64,000 nt of DNA from Cervus elaphus (lineage: Eukaryota > Chordata > Mammalia > Artiodactyla > Cervidae), in NCBI RefSeq assembly GCF_910594005.1, contig NW_025316728.1, positions 330,765 to 394,764 on the forward strand, in the 5' to 3' direction. A program made the translations under genes and the position numbers. The notes beneath the pieces are model-generated. The model was not told the origin of the DNA and did not search any database. It saw only the letters and a list, made by a program, of their open reading frames with translations. Below, in pieces: positions 11,214 to 24,084 of this stretch (the first letter of the stretch is position 1; each line of letters begins with the position of its first letter).

Positions 11214-12766
11214 TGCTCGTCGCATTTTTCACACCTTTTCATGCTCCTGGTCTTTCTTTTTTTTTTTTTGCTCCTCGCATTTTTCACACCTTTTCATGCT
11301 CCTGGTCTTTTTTTTTTTTTTTTTTGCTCCTCGAATTTTTCACACCTTTTCATGCTCCTCGCATTTTTCACACCTCTTCATGCTCCTCACATTTTTCACA
11401 ACTTTTCATGCTCCTCGCATTTTTCACACCTTTTCATGCTCCTTGCATTTTTCACACCTTTTCATGCTCCTGGTCTTTCTTTTTTTTTTTTTGCTCCTCA
11501 CATTTTTCACACCTTTTCATGCTCCTGGTCTTTTTTTTTTTTTTTTTTTTTTTTGCTCCTCGCATTTTTCACACCTTTTCATGCTCCTGGTTTTTTTTTT
11601 TTTTTGCTCCTCAAATTTTTCACACCGTTTCATGCTCCTCGCATTTTTCACAACTTTTCATGCTCGTCGCATTTTTCACACCTTTTCATGCTCCTGGTCT
11701 TTCTTTTTTTTTTTTTGCTCCTCGCATTTTTCAAACCTTTTCATGTTCCTGGTCTTTTTTTTTTTTTTTTTTTTTTTTGCTCCTCGCATTTTTCACACCT
11801 TTTCATGCTAATGGTCTTTCTTTTTTTTTTTTTGCTCCTCGCATTTTTCACACCTTTTCATGCTCCTGGTCTTTTTTTTTCTTTTGCTCCTCGAATTTTT
11901 CACACCTTTTCATGCTCCTGGTCTTTCTTTCTTTCTTTTTTTTTTTTTTTCTCCTCGCATTTTTCACACCTTTTCATGCTCCTGGTCTTTCTTTTTTTTT
12001 TTTGCTCCTCGAATTTTTCACACCTTTTCATGCTAATGGTCTTTCTTTTTTTTTTTTTTTTTTTTGCTCCTCGCATTTTTCACACCTTTTCATGCTCCTG
12101 GTCTTTTTTTTTTTTTTTTTTTTGCTCCTCGCATTTTTCACACCTCTTCATGCTCCTCGCATTTTTCACAACTTTTCATGCTCGTCGCATTTTTCACACC
12201 TTTTCATGCTCCTGGTCTTTCTTTTTTTTTTTTTGCCCCTCGCATTTTTCACACCTTTTCATGCTCCTGGTCTTTTTTTTTTTTTTTTTTGCTCCTCAAA
12301 TTTTTCACACCTTTTCATGCTCCTCGCCTTTTTCACACCTTTTCATGCTCCTGGTCTTTCTTTTTTTTTTTTTGCTCCTCGCATTTTTCACACCTTTTCA
12401 TGCTCCTGGTCTTTTTTTTTTTTTTTTTGCTCCTCGAATTTTTCACACCTTTTCATGCTCCTCGCATTTTTCACACCTCTTCATGCTCCTCACATTTTTC
12501 ACAACTTTTCATGCTCCTCGCATTTTTCACACCTTTTCATGCTCCTTGCATTTTTCACACCTTTTCATGCTCCTGGTCTTTCTTTTTTTTTTTTTGCTCC
12601 TCGCATTTTTCACACCTTTTCATGCTCCTGGTCTTTTTTTTTTTTTTTTTTTTTTGCTCCTCGCATTTTTCACACCTCTTCATGCTCCTCGCATTTTTCA
12701 CAACTTTTCATGCTCGTCGCCTTTTTCCCCCCTTTTCATGCTCCTGGTCTTTTTTTTTTTTTTTTT
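10234..12766 (+). repeat. 2.53-kb tandem duplication, copy A
   Basis: It starts at the H unit after the CTAT T unit. Matching markers in copy B are offset by 2,534 bp: CATCCTCC 10369/12903 and CACAAATC 11202/13736; CTAATGG near 11,808/14,342 agrees. Near its end an H unit reads CGCCTTTTTCCCCCC (about 12,717), a private change not seen in copy B. Confidence 0.88.
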
Positions 12767-13747
12767 GCTCCTCGCATTTTTCACACCTTTTCATGTTCCT
12801 GGTCTTTTTTTTTTTTTTTTTTTTTGCTCCTCGCATTTTTCACACCTTTTCATGTTCCTGGTTTTTTTTTTTTTTTTGCTCCTCAAATTTTTCACACCCT
12901 TTCATCCTCCTCGCATTTTTCACACCTCTTCATGCTCCTCGCATTTTTCACAACTTTTCATGCTCATCGCATTTTTCACAACTTTTCATGCTCGTCGCAT
13001 TTTTCACACCTTTTCATGCTCCTGGTCTTTCTTTTTTTTTTTTGCTCCTCGCATTTTTCACACCTTTTCATGCTCCTTGCATTTTTCACAACTTTTCATG
13101 CTGCTCGCATTTTTCACACCTTTTCATGCTCCTTGCATTTTTCACACCTTTTCATGCTCCTGGTCTTTCTTTTTTTTTTTTTTTTTTTTGCTCCTCGCAT
13201 TTTTCACACCTTTTCATGCTCCTCGCATTTTTCACACCTCTTCATGCTCCTCGCATTTTTCACAACTTTTCATGCTCGTCGCATTTTTTACACCTTTTCA
13301 TGCTCCTGGTCTTTCTTTTTTTTTTTTTGCTCCTCGCATTTTTCAACCTTTTCATGCTCCTGGTCTTTCTTTTTTTTTTTTTTGCTCCCCACATTTTTCA
13401 CACCTTTTCATGATCCTGGTCTTTCTTTTTTTTTTTTTGCTCCTCGCATTTTTCACACCTTTTCATGCTCCTGGTCTCTTTTTTTTTTTTGCTCCTCGCA
13501 TTTTTCACACCTTTTCATGCTCCTCGCATTTTTCACAACTTTTCATGCTCGTCGCATTTTTCACACCTTTTCATGCTCCTTGCATTTTTCACACCTTTTC
13601 ATGCTCCTGGTCTCTTTTTTTTTTTTTTTTTTTTTGCTCCTCGCATTTTTCACACCTTTTCATGCTCCTGGTCTTTTTTTTTTTTTTTTTTTGCTCCTCG
13701 CATTTTTCACAACTCTTCATGCTCCTCGCATTTTTCACAAATCTTCA
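12767..13747 (+). repeat. Alpha HOR, copy 3 (head missing)
   Basis: The alpha order is present from the GTTCCTGG T units through CATCCTCC (12903), GCTGCTCGC (about 13,100), TCAACC, GGTCTC and CACAAATC (13736). The usual GGTCTATC and CTAT T units are absent because the duplication breakpoint falls between them and this segment. Confidence 0.85.
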
Positions 13748-15299
13748 TGCTCGTCGCATTTTTCACACCTTTTCATGCTCCTGGTCTTTCTTTTTTTTTT
13801 TTGCTCCTCGCATTTTTCACACCTTTTCATGCTCCTGGTCTTTTTTTTTTTTTTTTTTGCTCCTCGAATTTTTCACACCTTTTCATGCTCCTCGCATTTT
13901 TCACACCTCTTCATGCTCCTCACATTTTTCACAACTTTTCATGCTCCTCGCATTTTTCACACCTTTTCATGCTCCTTGCATTTTTCACACCTTTTCATGC
14001 TCCTGGTCTTTCTTTTTTTTTTTTTGCTCCTCACATTTTTCACACCTTTTCATGCTCCTGGTCTTTTTTTTTTTTTTTTTTTTTTTTGCTCCTCGCATTT
14101 TTCACACCTTTTCATGCTCCTGGTTTTTTTTTTTTTTTGCTCCTCAAATTTTTCACACCGTTTCATGCTCCTCGCATTTTTCACAACTTTTCATGCTCGT
14201 CGCATTTTTCACACCTTTTCATGCTCCTGGTCTTTCTTTTTTTTTTTTTGCTCCTCGCATTTTTCAAACCTTTTCATGTTCCTGGTCTTTTTTTTTTTTT
14301 TTTTTTTTTTTGCTCCTCGCATTTTTCACACCTTTTCATGCTAATGGTCTTTCTTTTTTTTTTTTTGCTCCTCGCATTTTTCACACCTTTTCATGCTCCT
14401 GGTCTTTTTTTTTCTTTTGCTCCTCGAATTTTTCACACCTTTTCATGCTCCTGGTCTTTCTTTCTTTCTTTTTTTTTTTTTTTCTCCTCGCATTTTTCAC
14501 ACCTTTTCATGCTCCTGGTCTTTCTTTTTTTTTTTTGCTCCTCGAATTTTTCACAACTTTTCATGCTAATGGTCTTTCTTTTTTTTTTTTTTTTTTTTGC
14601 TCCTCGCATTTTTCACACCTTTTCATGCTCCTGGTCTTTCTTTTTTTTTTTTTTTTGCTCCTCGCATTTTTCCCACCTCTTCATGCTCCTCGCATTTTTC
14701 ACAACTTTTCATGCTCGTCGCATTTTTCACACCTTTTCATGCTCCTGGTCTTTCTTTTTTTTTTTTTGCCCCTCGCATTTTTCACACCTTTTCATGCTCC
14801 TGGTCTTTTTTTTTTTTTTTTTGCTCCTCGAATTTTTCACACCTTTTCATGCTCCTCGCCTTTTTCACACCTTTTCATGCTCCTGGTCTTTCTTTTTTTT
14901 TTTTTGCTCCTCGCATTTTTCACACCTTTTCATGCTCCTGGTCTTTTTTTTTTTTTTTTTGCTCCTCGAATTTTTCACACCTTTTCATGCTCCTCGCATT
15001 TTTCACACCTCTTCATGCTCCTCACATTTTTCACAACTTTTCATGCTCCTCGCATTTTTCACACCTTTTCATGCTCCTTGCATTTTTCACACCTTTTCAT
15101 GCTCCTGGTCTTTCTTTTTTTTTTTTTGCTCCTCGCATTTTTCACACCTTTTCATGCTCCTGGTCTTTTTTTTTTTTTTTTTTTTTTTGCTCCTCGCATT
15201 TTTCACACCTCTTCATGCTCCTCGCATTTTTCACAACTTTTCATGCTCGTCGCATTTTTCACACCTTTTCATGCTCCTGGTCTTTTTTTTTTTTTTTTT
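12767..15299 (+). repeat. 2.53-kb tandem duplication, copy B
   Basis: It is the second copy, 2,533 bp by my boundaries. Private differences from copy A are small: CGAA where A has CAAA near 14,830, TTTCCCACC near 14,670, and CAACTTTT in the CGAA unit near 14,550. Such few differences suggest a recent duplication. It includes alpha copy 3 without its GGTCTATC/CTAT head. Confidence 0.88.
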
Positions 15300-17058
15300 G
15301 CTCCTCGCTTTTTTCACACCTTTTCATGCTCCTGGTCTTTTTTTTTTTTTTTTTTGCTCCTCGAATTTTTCACACCTTTTCATGCTCTTCGCATTTTTCA
15401 CACCTCTTCATGCTCCTCACATTTTTCACAACTTTTCATGCTCCTCCCATTTTTCACACCTTTTCATGCTCCCTGCATTTTTCACACCTTTTCATGCTCC
15501 TGGTCTTTCTTTTTTTTTTTTTGCTCCTCGCATTTTTCACACCTTTTCATGCTCCTGGTTTTTTTTTTTTTTTGCTCCTCAAATTTTTCACACCGTTTCA
15601 TGCTCCTCGCATTTTTCACAACTTTTCATGCTCCTCGCATTTTTCACACCTCTTCATGCTCCTCACATTTTTCACAACTTTTCATGCTCCTCGCATTTTT
15701 CACACCTTTTCATGCTCCTTGCATTTTTCACACCTTTTCATGCTCCTGGTCTTTCTTTTTTTTTTTTTGCTCCTCGCATTTTTCACACCTTTTCATGCTC
15801 CTGGTCTATCTTTTTTTTTTTTTGCTCCTCGCATTTTTCACACCTTTTCATGTTCCTGGTCTTTTTTTTTTTTTTTTTTCCTCGCATTTTTCACACCTTT
15901 TCATGCTCCTGGTCTTTTTTTTTTTTTTTCTCCTCGCATTTTTCACACCTTTTCATGCTCCTGGTCTTTTTTTTTTTTTTTTTTTTTGCTCCTCGAATTT
16001 TTCACACCTTTTCATGCTCCTGGTCTTTCTTTCTTTCTATTTTTTTTTTTTTTGCTCCTCGCATTTTTCACACCTTTTCATGCTCCTGGTCTTTCTTTTT
16101 TTTTTTTTGCTCCTCGCATTTTTCACACCTTTTCATGCTCCTAGTCTATCTTTTTTTTTTTTTGCTCCTCGCATTTTTCACACCTTTTCATGTTCCTGGT
16201 CTTTTTTTTTTTTTTTTTTCCTCGCATTTTTCACACCTTTTCATGCTCCTCGCATTTTTCACACCTTTTCATGCTCCTGGTCTTTCTTTCTTTCTTTTTT
16301 TTTTTTTTTTGCTCCTCGCATTTTTCACACCTTTTCATGCTCCTGGTCTTTTTTTTTTTTTTTTTTGCTCCTCGAATTTTTCACACCTTTTCATGCTCCT
16401 CGCATTTTTCACACCTCTTCATGCTCCTCACATTTTTCACAACTTTTCATGCTCCTCGCATTTTTCACACCTTTTCATGCTCCTTGCATTTTTCACACCT
16501 TTTCATGCTCCTGGTCTTTCTTTTTTTTTTTTTGCTCCTCACATTTTTCACACCTTTTCATGCTCCTGGTCTTTTTTTTTTTTTTTTTTTTTTTTGCTCC
16601 TCGCATTTTTCACACCTTTTCATGCTCCTGGTTTTTTTTTTTTTTTTGCTCCTCAAATTTTTCACACCGTTTCATGCTCCTCGCATTTTTCACAACTTTT
16701 CATGCTCGTCGCATTTTTCACACCTTTTCATGCTCCTGGTCTTTCTTTTTTTTTTTTTGCTCCTCGCATTTTTCAAACCTTTTCATGTTCCTGGTCTTTT
16801 TTTTTTTTTTTTTTTTTTTTGCTCCTCGCATTTTTCACACCTTTTCATGCTAATGGTCTTTCTTTTTTTTTTTTTGCTCCTCGCATTTTTCACACCTTTT
16901 CAGGCTCCTGGTCTTTCTTTTTTTTTTTTTTTTTTCTCCTCGCATTTTTCACAGCTTTTCATGCTCCTGATCTTTCTTTCTTTCTTGTTTTTTTTTTTTT
17001 TTTGCTTCTCGCATTTTTCACACCTTTTCATGCTCCTGGTCTTTTTTTTTTTTTTTTT
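15130..17058 (+). repeat. 1.93-kb alpha/beta chimeric HOR, copy A
   Basis: The left half is the upstream flank and head of alpha (CCCTGC about 15,464, GGTCTATC 15803, CTAT T unit about 16,020). At about 16,050 the order switches to beta, with AGTCTATC near 16,142 and the TCACAGC marker at 16950. The following segment repeats this at an offset of 1,929-1,931 bp. Near 15,305 one H unit reads CGCTTTTTT. Confidence 0.87.
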
Positions 17059-18987
17059 GCTCCTCGCATTTTTCACACCTTTTCATGCTCCTGGTCTTTT
17101 TTTTTTTTTTTTTTTTTTGCTCCTCGCATTTTTCACACCTCTTCATGCTCCTCGCATTTTTCACAACTTTTCATGCTCGTCGCATTTTTCACACCTTTTC
17201 ATGCTCCTGGTCTTTTTTTTTTTTTTTTTTGCTCCTCGCATTTTTCACACCTTTTCATGTTCCTGGTCTTTTTTTTTTTTTTTTTTGCTCCTCGAATTTT
17301 TCACACCTTTTCATGCTCTTCGCATTTTTCACACCTCTTCATGCTCCTCACATTTTTCACAACTTTTCATGCTCCTCCCATTTTTCACACCTTTTCATGC
17401 TCCCTGCATTTTTCACACCTTTTCATGCTCCTGGTCTTTCTTTTTTTTTTTTTGCTCCTCGCATTTTTCACACCTTTTCATGCTCCTGGTTTTTTTTTTT
17501 TTTTGCTCCTCAAATTTTTCACACCGTTTCATGCTCCTCGCATTTTTCACAACTTTTCATGCTCCTCGCATTTTTCACACCTCTTCATGCTCCTCACATT
17601 TTTCACAACTTTTCATGCTCCTCGCATTTTTCACACCTTTTCATGCTCCTTGCATTTTTCACACCTTTTCATGCTCCTGGTCTTTCTTTTTTTTTTTTTG
17701 CTCCTCGCATTTTTCACACCTTTTCATGCTCCTGGTCTATCTTTTTTTTTTTTTGCTCCTCGCATTTTTCACACCTTTTCATGTTCCTGGTCTTTTTTTT
17801 TTTTTTTTTTCCTCGCATTTTTCACACCTTTTCATGCTCCTGGTCTTTTTTTTTTTTTTTCTCCTCGCATTTTTCACACCTTTTCATGCTCCTGGTCTTT
17901 TTTTTTTTTTTTTTTTTGCTCCTCGAATTTTTCACACCTTTTCATGCTCCTGGTCTTTCTTTCTTTCTATTTTTTTTTTTTTTGCTCCTCGCATTTTTCA
18001 CACCTTTTCATGCTCCTGGTCTTTCTTTTTTTTTTTTTGCTCCTCGCATTTTTCACACCTTTTCATGCTCCTAGTCTATCTTTTTTTTTTTTTGCTCCTC
18101 GCATTTTTCACACCTTTTCATGTTCCTGGTCTTTTTTTTTTTTTTTTTCCTCGCATTTTTCACACCTTTTCATGCTCCTCGCATTTTTCACACCTTTTCA
18201 TGCTCCTGGTCTTTCTTTCTTTCTTTTTTTTTTTTTTTTGCTCCTCGCATTTTTCACACCTTTTCATGCTCCTGGTCTTTTTTTTTTTTTTTTTTGCTCC
18301 TCGAATTTTTCACACCTTTTCATGCTCCTCGCATTTTTCACACCTCTTCATGCTCCTCACATTTTTCACAACTTTTCATGCTCCTCGCATTTTTCACACC
18401 TTTTCATGCTCCTTGCATTTTTCACACCTTTTCATGCTCCTGGTCTTTCTTTTTTTTTTTTTGCTCCTCACATTTTTCACACCTTTTCATGCTCCTGGTC
18501 TTTTTTTTTTTTTTTTTTTTTTTTTGCTCCTCGCATTTTTCACACCTTTTCATGCTCCTGGTTTTTTTTTTTTTTTTGCTCCTCAAATTTTTCACACCGT
18601 TTCATGCTCCTCGCATTTTTCACAACTTTTCATGCTCGTCGCATTTTTCACACCTTTTCATGCTCCTGGTCTTTCTTTTTTTTTTTTTGCTCCTCGCATT
18701 TTTCAAACCTTTTCATGTTCCTGGTCTTTTTTTTTTTTTTTTTTTTTTTGCTCCTCGCATTTTTCACACCTTTTCATGCTAATGGTCTTTCTTTTTTTTT
18801 TTTTGCTCCTCGCATTTTTCACACCTTTTCAGGCTCCTGGTCTTTCTTTTTTTTTTTTTTTTTTCTCCTCGCATTTTTCACAGCTTTTCATGCTCCTGAT
18901 CTTTCTTTCTTTCTTGTTTTTTTTTTTTTTTTGCTTCTCGCATTTTTCACACCTTTTCATGCTCCTGGTCTTTTTTTTTTTTTTTTT
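17059..18987 (+). repeat. 1.93-kb alpha/beta chimeric HOR, copy B
   Basis: It repeats the chimera with the same alpha-to-beta switch (CCCTGC about 17,400, GGTCTATC 17734, AGTCTATC about 18,072, TCACAGC 18879). It differs from copy A by a GTTCC T unit near 17,257. The shared chimeric junction shows that recombination between families came first and tandem duplication followed. Confidence 0.87.
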
Positions 18988-20809
18988 GCTCCTCGAATTT
19001 TTCACACCTTTTCATGCTCCTCGCATTTTTCACACCTCTTCATGCTCCTCACATTTTTCACAACTTTTCATGCTCCTCGCATTTTTCACACCTTTTCATG
19101 CTCCTCGCATTTTTCACATCTCTTCATGCTCCTTGCATTTTTCACAACTTTTCATGCTCGTCGCATTTTTCACACCTTTTCATGCTCCTGGTCTTTCTTT
19201 TTTTTTTTTTTTTGCTCCCCACATTTTTCACACCTTTTCATGATCCTGGTCTTTCTTTTTTTTTTTTTGCTCCTCGCATTTTTCACACCTTTTCATGCTC
19301 CTGGTCTTTTTTTTTCTTTTGCTCCTCGAATTTTTCACACCTTTTCATGCTCCTGGTCTTTCTTTCTTTCTTTTTTTTTTTTTTTCTCCTCGCATTTTTC
19401 ACACCTTTTCATGCTCCTGGTCTTTCTTTTTTTTTTTTGCTCCTCGAATTTTTCACACCTTTTCATGCTAATGGTCTTTCTTTTTTTTTTTTTTTTTTTT
19501 GCTCCTCGCATTTTTCACACCTCTTCATGCTCCTCGCATTTTTCACAACTTTTCATGCTCGTCGCATTTTTCACACCTTTTCATGCTCCTGGTCTTTCTT
19601 TTTTTTTTTTTGCCCCTCGCATTTTTCACACCTTTTCATGCTCCTGGTCTTTTTTTTTTTTTTTTGCTCCTCGAATTTTTCACACCTTTTCATGCTCCTC
19701 GCCTTTTTCACACCTTTTCATGCTCCTGGTCCTCTTTTTTTTTTTTTGCTCCTCGCATTTTTCACACCTTTTCATGCTCCTGGTCTTTTTTTTTTTTTTT
19801 TTTGCTCCTCGAATTTTTCACACCTTTTCATGCTCCTCGCATTTTTCACACCTCTTCATGCTCCTCACATTTTTCACAACTTTTCATGCTCCTCGCATTT
19901 TTCACACCTTTTCATGCTCCTTGCATTTTTCACACCTTTTCATGCTCCTGGTCTTTCTTTTTTTTTTTTTGCTCCTCGCATTTTTCACACCTTTTCATGC
20001 TCCTAGTCTATCTTTTTTTTTTTTTGCTCCTCGCATTTTTCACACCTTTTCATGTTCCTGGTCTTTTTTTTTTTTTTTTTTCCTCGCATTTTTCACACCT
20101 TTTCATGCTCCTCGCATTTTTCACACCTTTTCATGCTCCTGGTCTTTCTTTCTTTCTTTTTTTTTTTTTTTTTGCTCCTCGCATTTTTCACACCTTTTCA
20201 TGCTCCTGGTCTTTTTTTTTTTTTTTTTTGCTCCTCGAATTTTTCACACCTTTTCATGCTCCTCGCATTTTTCACACCTCTTCATGCTCCTCACATTTTT
20301 CACAACTTTTCATGCTCCTCGCATTTTTCACACCTTTTCATGCTCCTTGCATTTTTCACACCTTTTCATGCTCCTGGTCTTTCTTTTTTTTTTTTTGCTC
20401 CTCACATTTTTCACACCTTTTCATGCTCCTGGTCTTTTTTTTTTTTTTTTTTTTTTTTGCTCCTCGCATTTTTCACACCTTTTCATGCTCCTGGTTTTTT
20501 TTTTTTTTTGCTCCTCAAATTTTTCACACCGTTTCATGCTCCTCGCATTTTTCACAACTTTTCATGCTCGTCGCATTTTTCACACCTTTTCATGCTCCTG
20601 GTCTTTCTTTTTTTTTTTTTGCTCCTCGCATTTTTCAAACCTTTTCATGTTCCTGGTCTTTTTTTTTTTTTTTTTTTTTTTGCTCCTCGCATTTTTCACA
20701 CCTTTTCATGCTAATGGTCTTTCTTTCTTTTTTTTTGCTCCTCGCATTTTTCACACCTTTTCAGGCTCCTGGTCTTTCTTTTTTTTTTTTTTTTTCTCCT
20801 CGCATTTTT
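18879..20809 (+). repeat. Beta HOR, 1,931 bp
   Basis: Compared with the 2,081-bp form it lacks two whole-unit blocks. One is TTGC + T + CGAA (about 83 bp) before the CATCTC unit near 19,120; the other is one H + T pair after CTAATGG near 19,470. A T unit near 19,731 reads GGTCCTC, a variant seen again only near 47,300. Confidence 0.87.
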
Positions 20810-21362
20810 CACAGCTTTTCATGCTCCTGATCTTTCTTTCTTTCTTGTTTTTTTTTTTTTTTTGCTTCTCGCATTTTTCACACCTTTTCATGCTCCTGGT
20901 CTTTTTTTTTTTTTTTTTGCTCCTCGAATTTTTCACACCTTTTCATGCTCCTCGCATTTTTCACACCTCTTCATGCTCCTCACATTTTTCACAACTTTTC
21001 ATGCTCCTCGCATTTTTCACACCTTTTCATGCTCCTTGCATTTTTCACACCTTTTCATGCTCCTGGTCTTTCTTTTTTTTTTTTTGCTCCTCGAATTTTT
21101 CACACCTTTTCATGCTCCTCGCATTTTTCACATCTCTTCATGCTCCTTGCATTTTTCACAACTTTTCATGCTCGTCGCATTTTTCACACCTTTTCATGCT
21201 CCTGGTCTTTCTTTTTTTTTTTTTTTTGCTCCCCACATTTTTCACACCTTTTCATGATCCTGGTCTTTCTTTTTTTTTTTTTGCTCCTCGCATTTTTCAC
21301 ACCTTTTCATGCTCCTGGTCTTTTTTTTTCTTTTGCTCCTCGAATTTTTCACACCTTTTCAT

Positions 21363-24035
21363 GCTCCTGGTCTTTCTTTCTTTCTTTTTTTTTTTTTTTC
21401 TCCTCGCATTTTTCACACCTTTTCATGCTCCTGGTCTTTCTTTTTTTTTTTTGCTCCTCGAATTTTTCACACCTTTTCATGCTAATGGTCTTTCTTTTTT
21501 TTTTTTTTTTTTTTTGCTCCTCGCATTTTTCACACCTTTTCATGCTCCTGGTCTTTTTTTTTTTTTTTTTTTTGCTCCTCGCATTTTTCACACCTCTTCA
21601 TGCTCCTCGCATTTTTCACAACTTTTCATGCTCGTCGCATTTTTCACACCTTTTCATGCTCCTGGTCTTTCTTTTTTTTTTTTTGCCCCTCGCATTTTTC
21701 ACACCTTTTCATGCTCCTGGTCTTTTTTTTTTTTTTTTTGCTCCTCGAATTTTTCACACCTTTTCATGCTCCTCGCCTTTTTCACACCTTTTCATGCTCC
21801 TGGTCTTTCTTTTTTTTTTTTTGCTCCTCGCATTTTTCACACCTTTTCATGCTCCTGGTCTTTTTTTTTTTTTTTTTGCTCCTCGAATTTTTCACACCTT
21901 TTCATGCTCCTCGCATTTTTCACACCTCTTCATGCTCCTTACATTTTTCACAACTTTTCATGCTCCTCGCATTTTTCACACCTTTTCATGCTCCTTGCAT
22001 TTTTCACACCTTTTCATGCTCCTGGTCTTTCTTTTTTTTTTTTTGCTCCTCGCATTTTTCACACCTTTTCATGCTCCTGGTCTTTTTTTTTTTTTTTTTT
22101 TTTTGCTCCTCGCATTTTTCACACCTCTTCATGCTCCTCGCATTTTTCACAACTTTTCATGCTCGTCGCATTTTTCACACCTTTTCATGCTCCTGGTCTT
22201 TTTTTTTTTTTTTTTTGCTCCTCGAATTTTTCACACCTTTTCATGCTCTTCGCATTTTTCACACCTCTTCATGCTCCTCACATTTTTCACCACTTTTCAT
22301 GCTCCTCCCATTTTTCACACCTTTTCATGCTCCCTGCATTTTTCACACCTTTTCATGCTCCTGGTCTTTCTTTTTTTTTTTTTGCTCCTCGCATTTTTCA
22401 CACCTTTTCATGCTCCTGGTCTTTTTTTTTTTTTTTTTGCTCCTCGCATTTATCACACCTTTTCATGCTCCTGGTTTTTTTTTTTTTTTGCTCCTCAAAT
22501 TTTTCACACCGTTTCATGCTCCTCGCATTTTTCACAACTTTTCATGCTCGTCGCATTTTTCACACCTTTTCATGCTCCTGGTCTTTTTTTTTTTTTTTTT
22601 GCTCCTCGCATTTTTCACACCTTTTCATGCTAATGGTCTTTCTTTTTTTTTTTTTTGCTCCTCGCATTTTTCACACCTTTTCAGGCTCCTGGTCTTTCTT
22701 TTTTTTTTTTTTTTTCTCCTCGCATTTTTCACACCTTTTCATGCTCCTGGTCTTTCTTTCTTTCTTTTTTTTTTTTTTTTTGCTCCTCGCATTTTTCACA
22801 CCTTTTCATGCTCCTGGTCTTTTTTTTTTTTTTTTTTGCTCCTCGAATTTTTCACACCTTTTCATGCTCCTCGCATTTTTCACACCTCTTCATGCTCCTC
22901 ACATTTTTCACAACTTTTCATGCTCCTCGCATTTTTCACACCTTTTCATGCTCCTTGCATTTTTCACACCTTTTCATGCTCCTGGTCTTTCTTTTTTTTT
23001 TTTTGCTCCTCGCATTTTTCACACCTTTTCATGCTCCTGGTCTATCTTTTTTTTTTTTTGCTCCTCGCATTTTTCACACCTTTTCATGTTCCTGGTCTTT
23101 TTTTTTTTTTTTTTTCCTCGCATTTTTCACACCTTTTCATGCTCCTGGTCTTTTTTTTTTTTTTTCTCCTCGCATTTTTCACACCTTTTCATGCTCCTGG
23201 TCTTTTTTTTTTTTTTTTTTTTGCTCCTCGAATTTTTCACACCTTTTCATGCTCCTGGTCTTTCTTTCTTTCTATTTTTTTTTTTTTGCTCCTCGCATTT
23301 TTCACACCTTTTCATGTTCCTGGTCTTTTTTTTTTTTTTTTTTTTGCTCCTCGCATTTTTCACACCTTTTCATGTTCCTGGTTTTTTTTTTTTTTTTGCT
23401 CCTCAAATTTTTCACACCCTTTCATCCTCCTCGCATTTTTCACACCTCTTCATGCTCCTCGCATTTTTCACAACTTTTCATGCTCATCGCATTTTTCACA
23501 ACTTTTCATGCTCGTCGCATTTTTCACACCTTTTCATGCTCCTGGTCTTTCTTTTTTTTTTTTGCTCCTCGCATTTTTCACACCTTTTCATGCTCCTTGC
23601 ATTTTTCACAACTTTTCATGCTGCTCGCATTTTTCACACCTTTTCATGCTCCTTGCATTTTTCACACCTTTTCATGCTCCTGGTCTTTCTTTTTTTTTTT
23701 TTTTTTTTTGCTCCTCGCATTTTTCACACCTTTTCATGCTCCTCGCATTTTTCACACCTCTTCATGCTCCTCGCATTTTTCACAACTTTTCATGCTCGTC
23801 GCATTTTTTACACCTTTTCATGCTCCTGGTCTTTCTTTTTTTTTTTTTGCTCCTCGCATTTTTCAACCTTTTCATGCTCCTGGTCTTTCTTTTTTTTTTT
23901 TTTGCTCCCCACATTTTTCACACCTTTTCATGATCCTGGTCTTTCTTTTTTTTTTTTTGCTCCTCGCATTTTTCACACCTTTTCATGCTCCTGGTCTCTT
24001 TTTTTTTTTTGCTCCTCGCATTTTTCACACCTTTT
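21363..24035 (+). repeat. 5.16-kb-spaced duplication, copy A
   Basis: Markers here recur 5,154-5,164 bp to the right: the TTTC-step T unit (21363/26517), CCCTGC (about 22,332/27,487), GGTCTATC (23039/28203) and CATCCTCC (23423/28586). The spacer between the copies is the regular beta unit at 24085-26016 and its flanks. Confidence 0.82.
23039..24035 (+). repeat. Alpha HOR, copy 4 (right end missing)
   Basis: It runs from GGTCTATC through CATCCTCC (23423), GCTGCTCGC (about 23,623), TTTTTTACACC and TCAACC to the first GGTCTC T unit (about 23,993). The next H unit continues directly into the CAGG unit and the beta marker, so the second GGTCTC, CACAACTC and CACAAATC units are absent. Confidence 0.85.
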
Positions 24036-24084
24036 CAGGCTCCTGGTCTTTCTTTTTTTTTTTTTTTTTTCTCCTCGCATTTTT

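Larger units (their letters stand above)
20810..24084 (+). repeat. Composite HOR: beta head, alpha body, 3,275 bp
   Basis: It starts with the beta marker and regular beta units (GCCCC about 21,684). It then passes through CTCTTCGC (about 22,244), CCCTGC (about 22,332) and ATTTATC (about 22,448) into alpha copy 4, and returns to CAGG and TCACAGC at 24085. This single unit shows the full order: beta head, alpha flank, alpha, marker. Confidence 0.85.
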
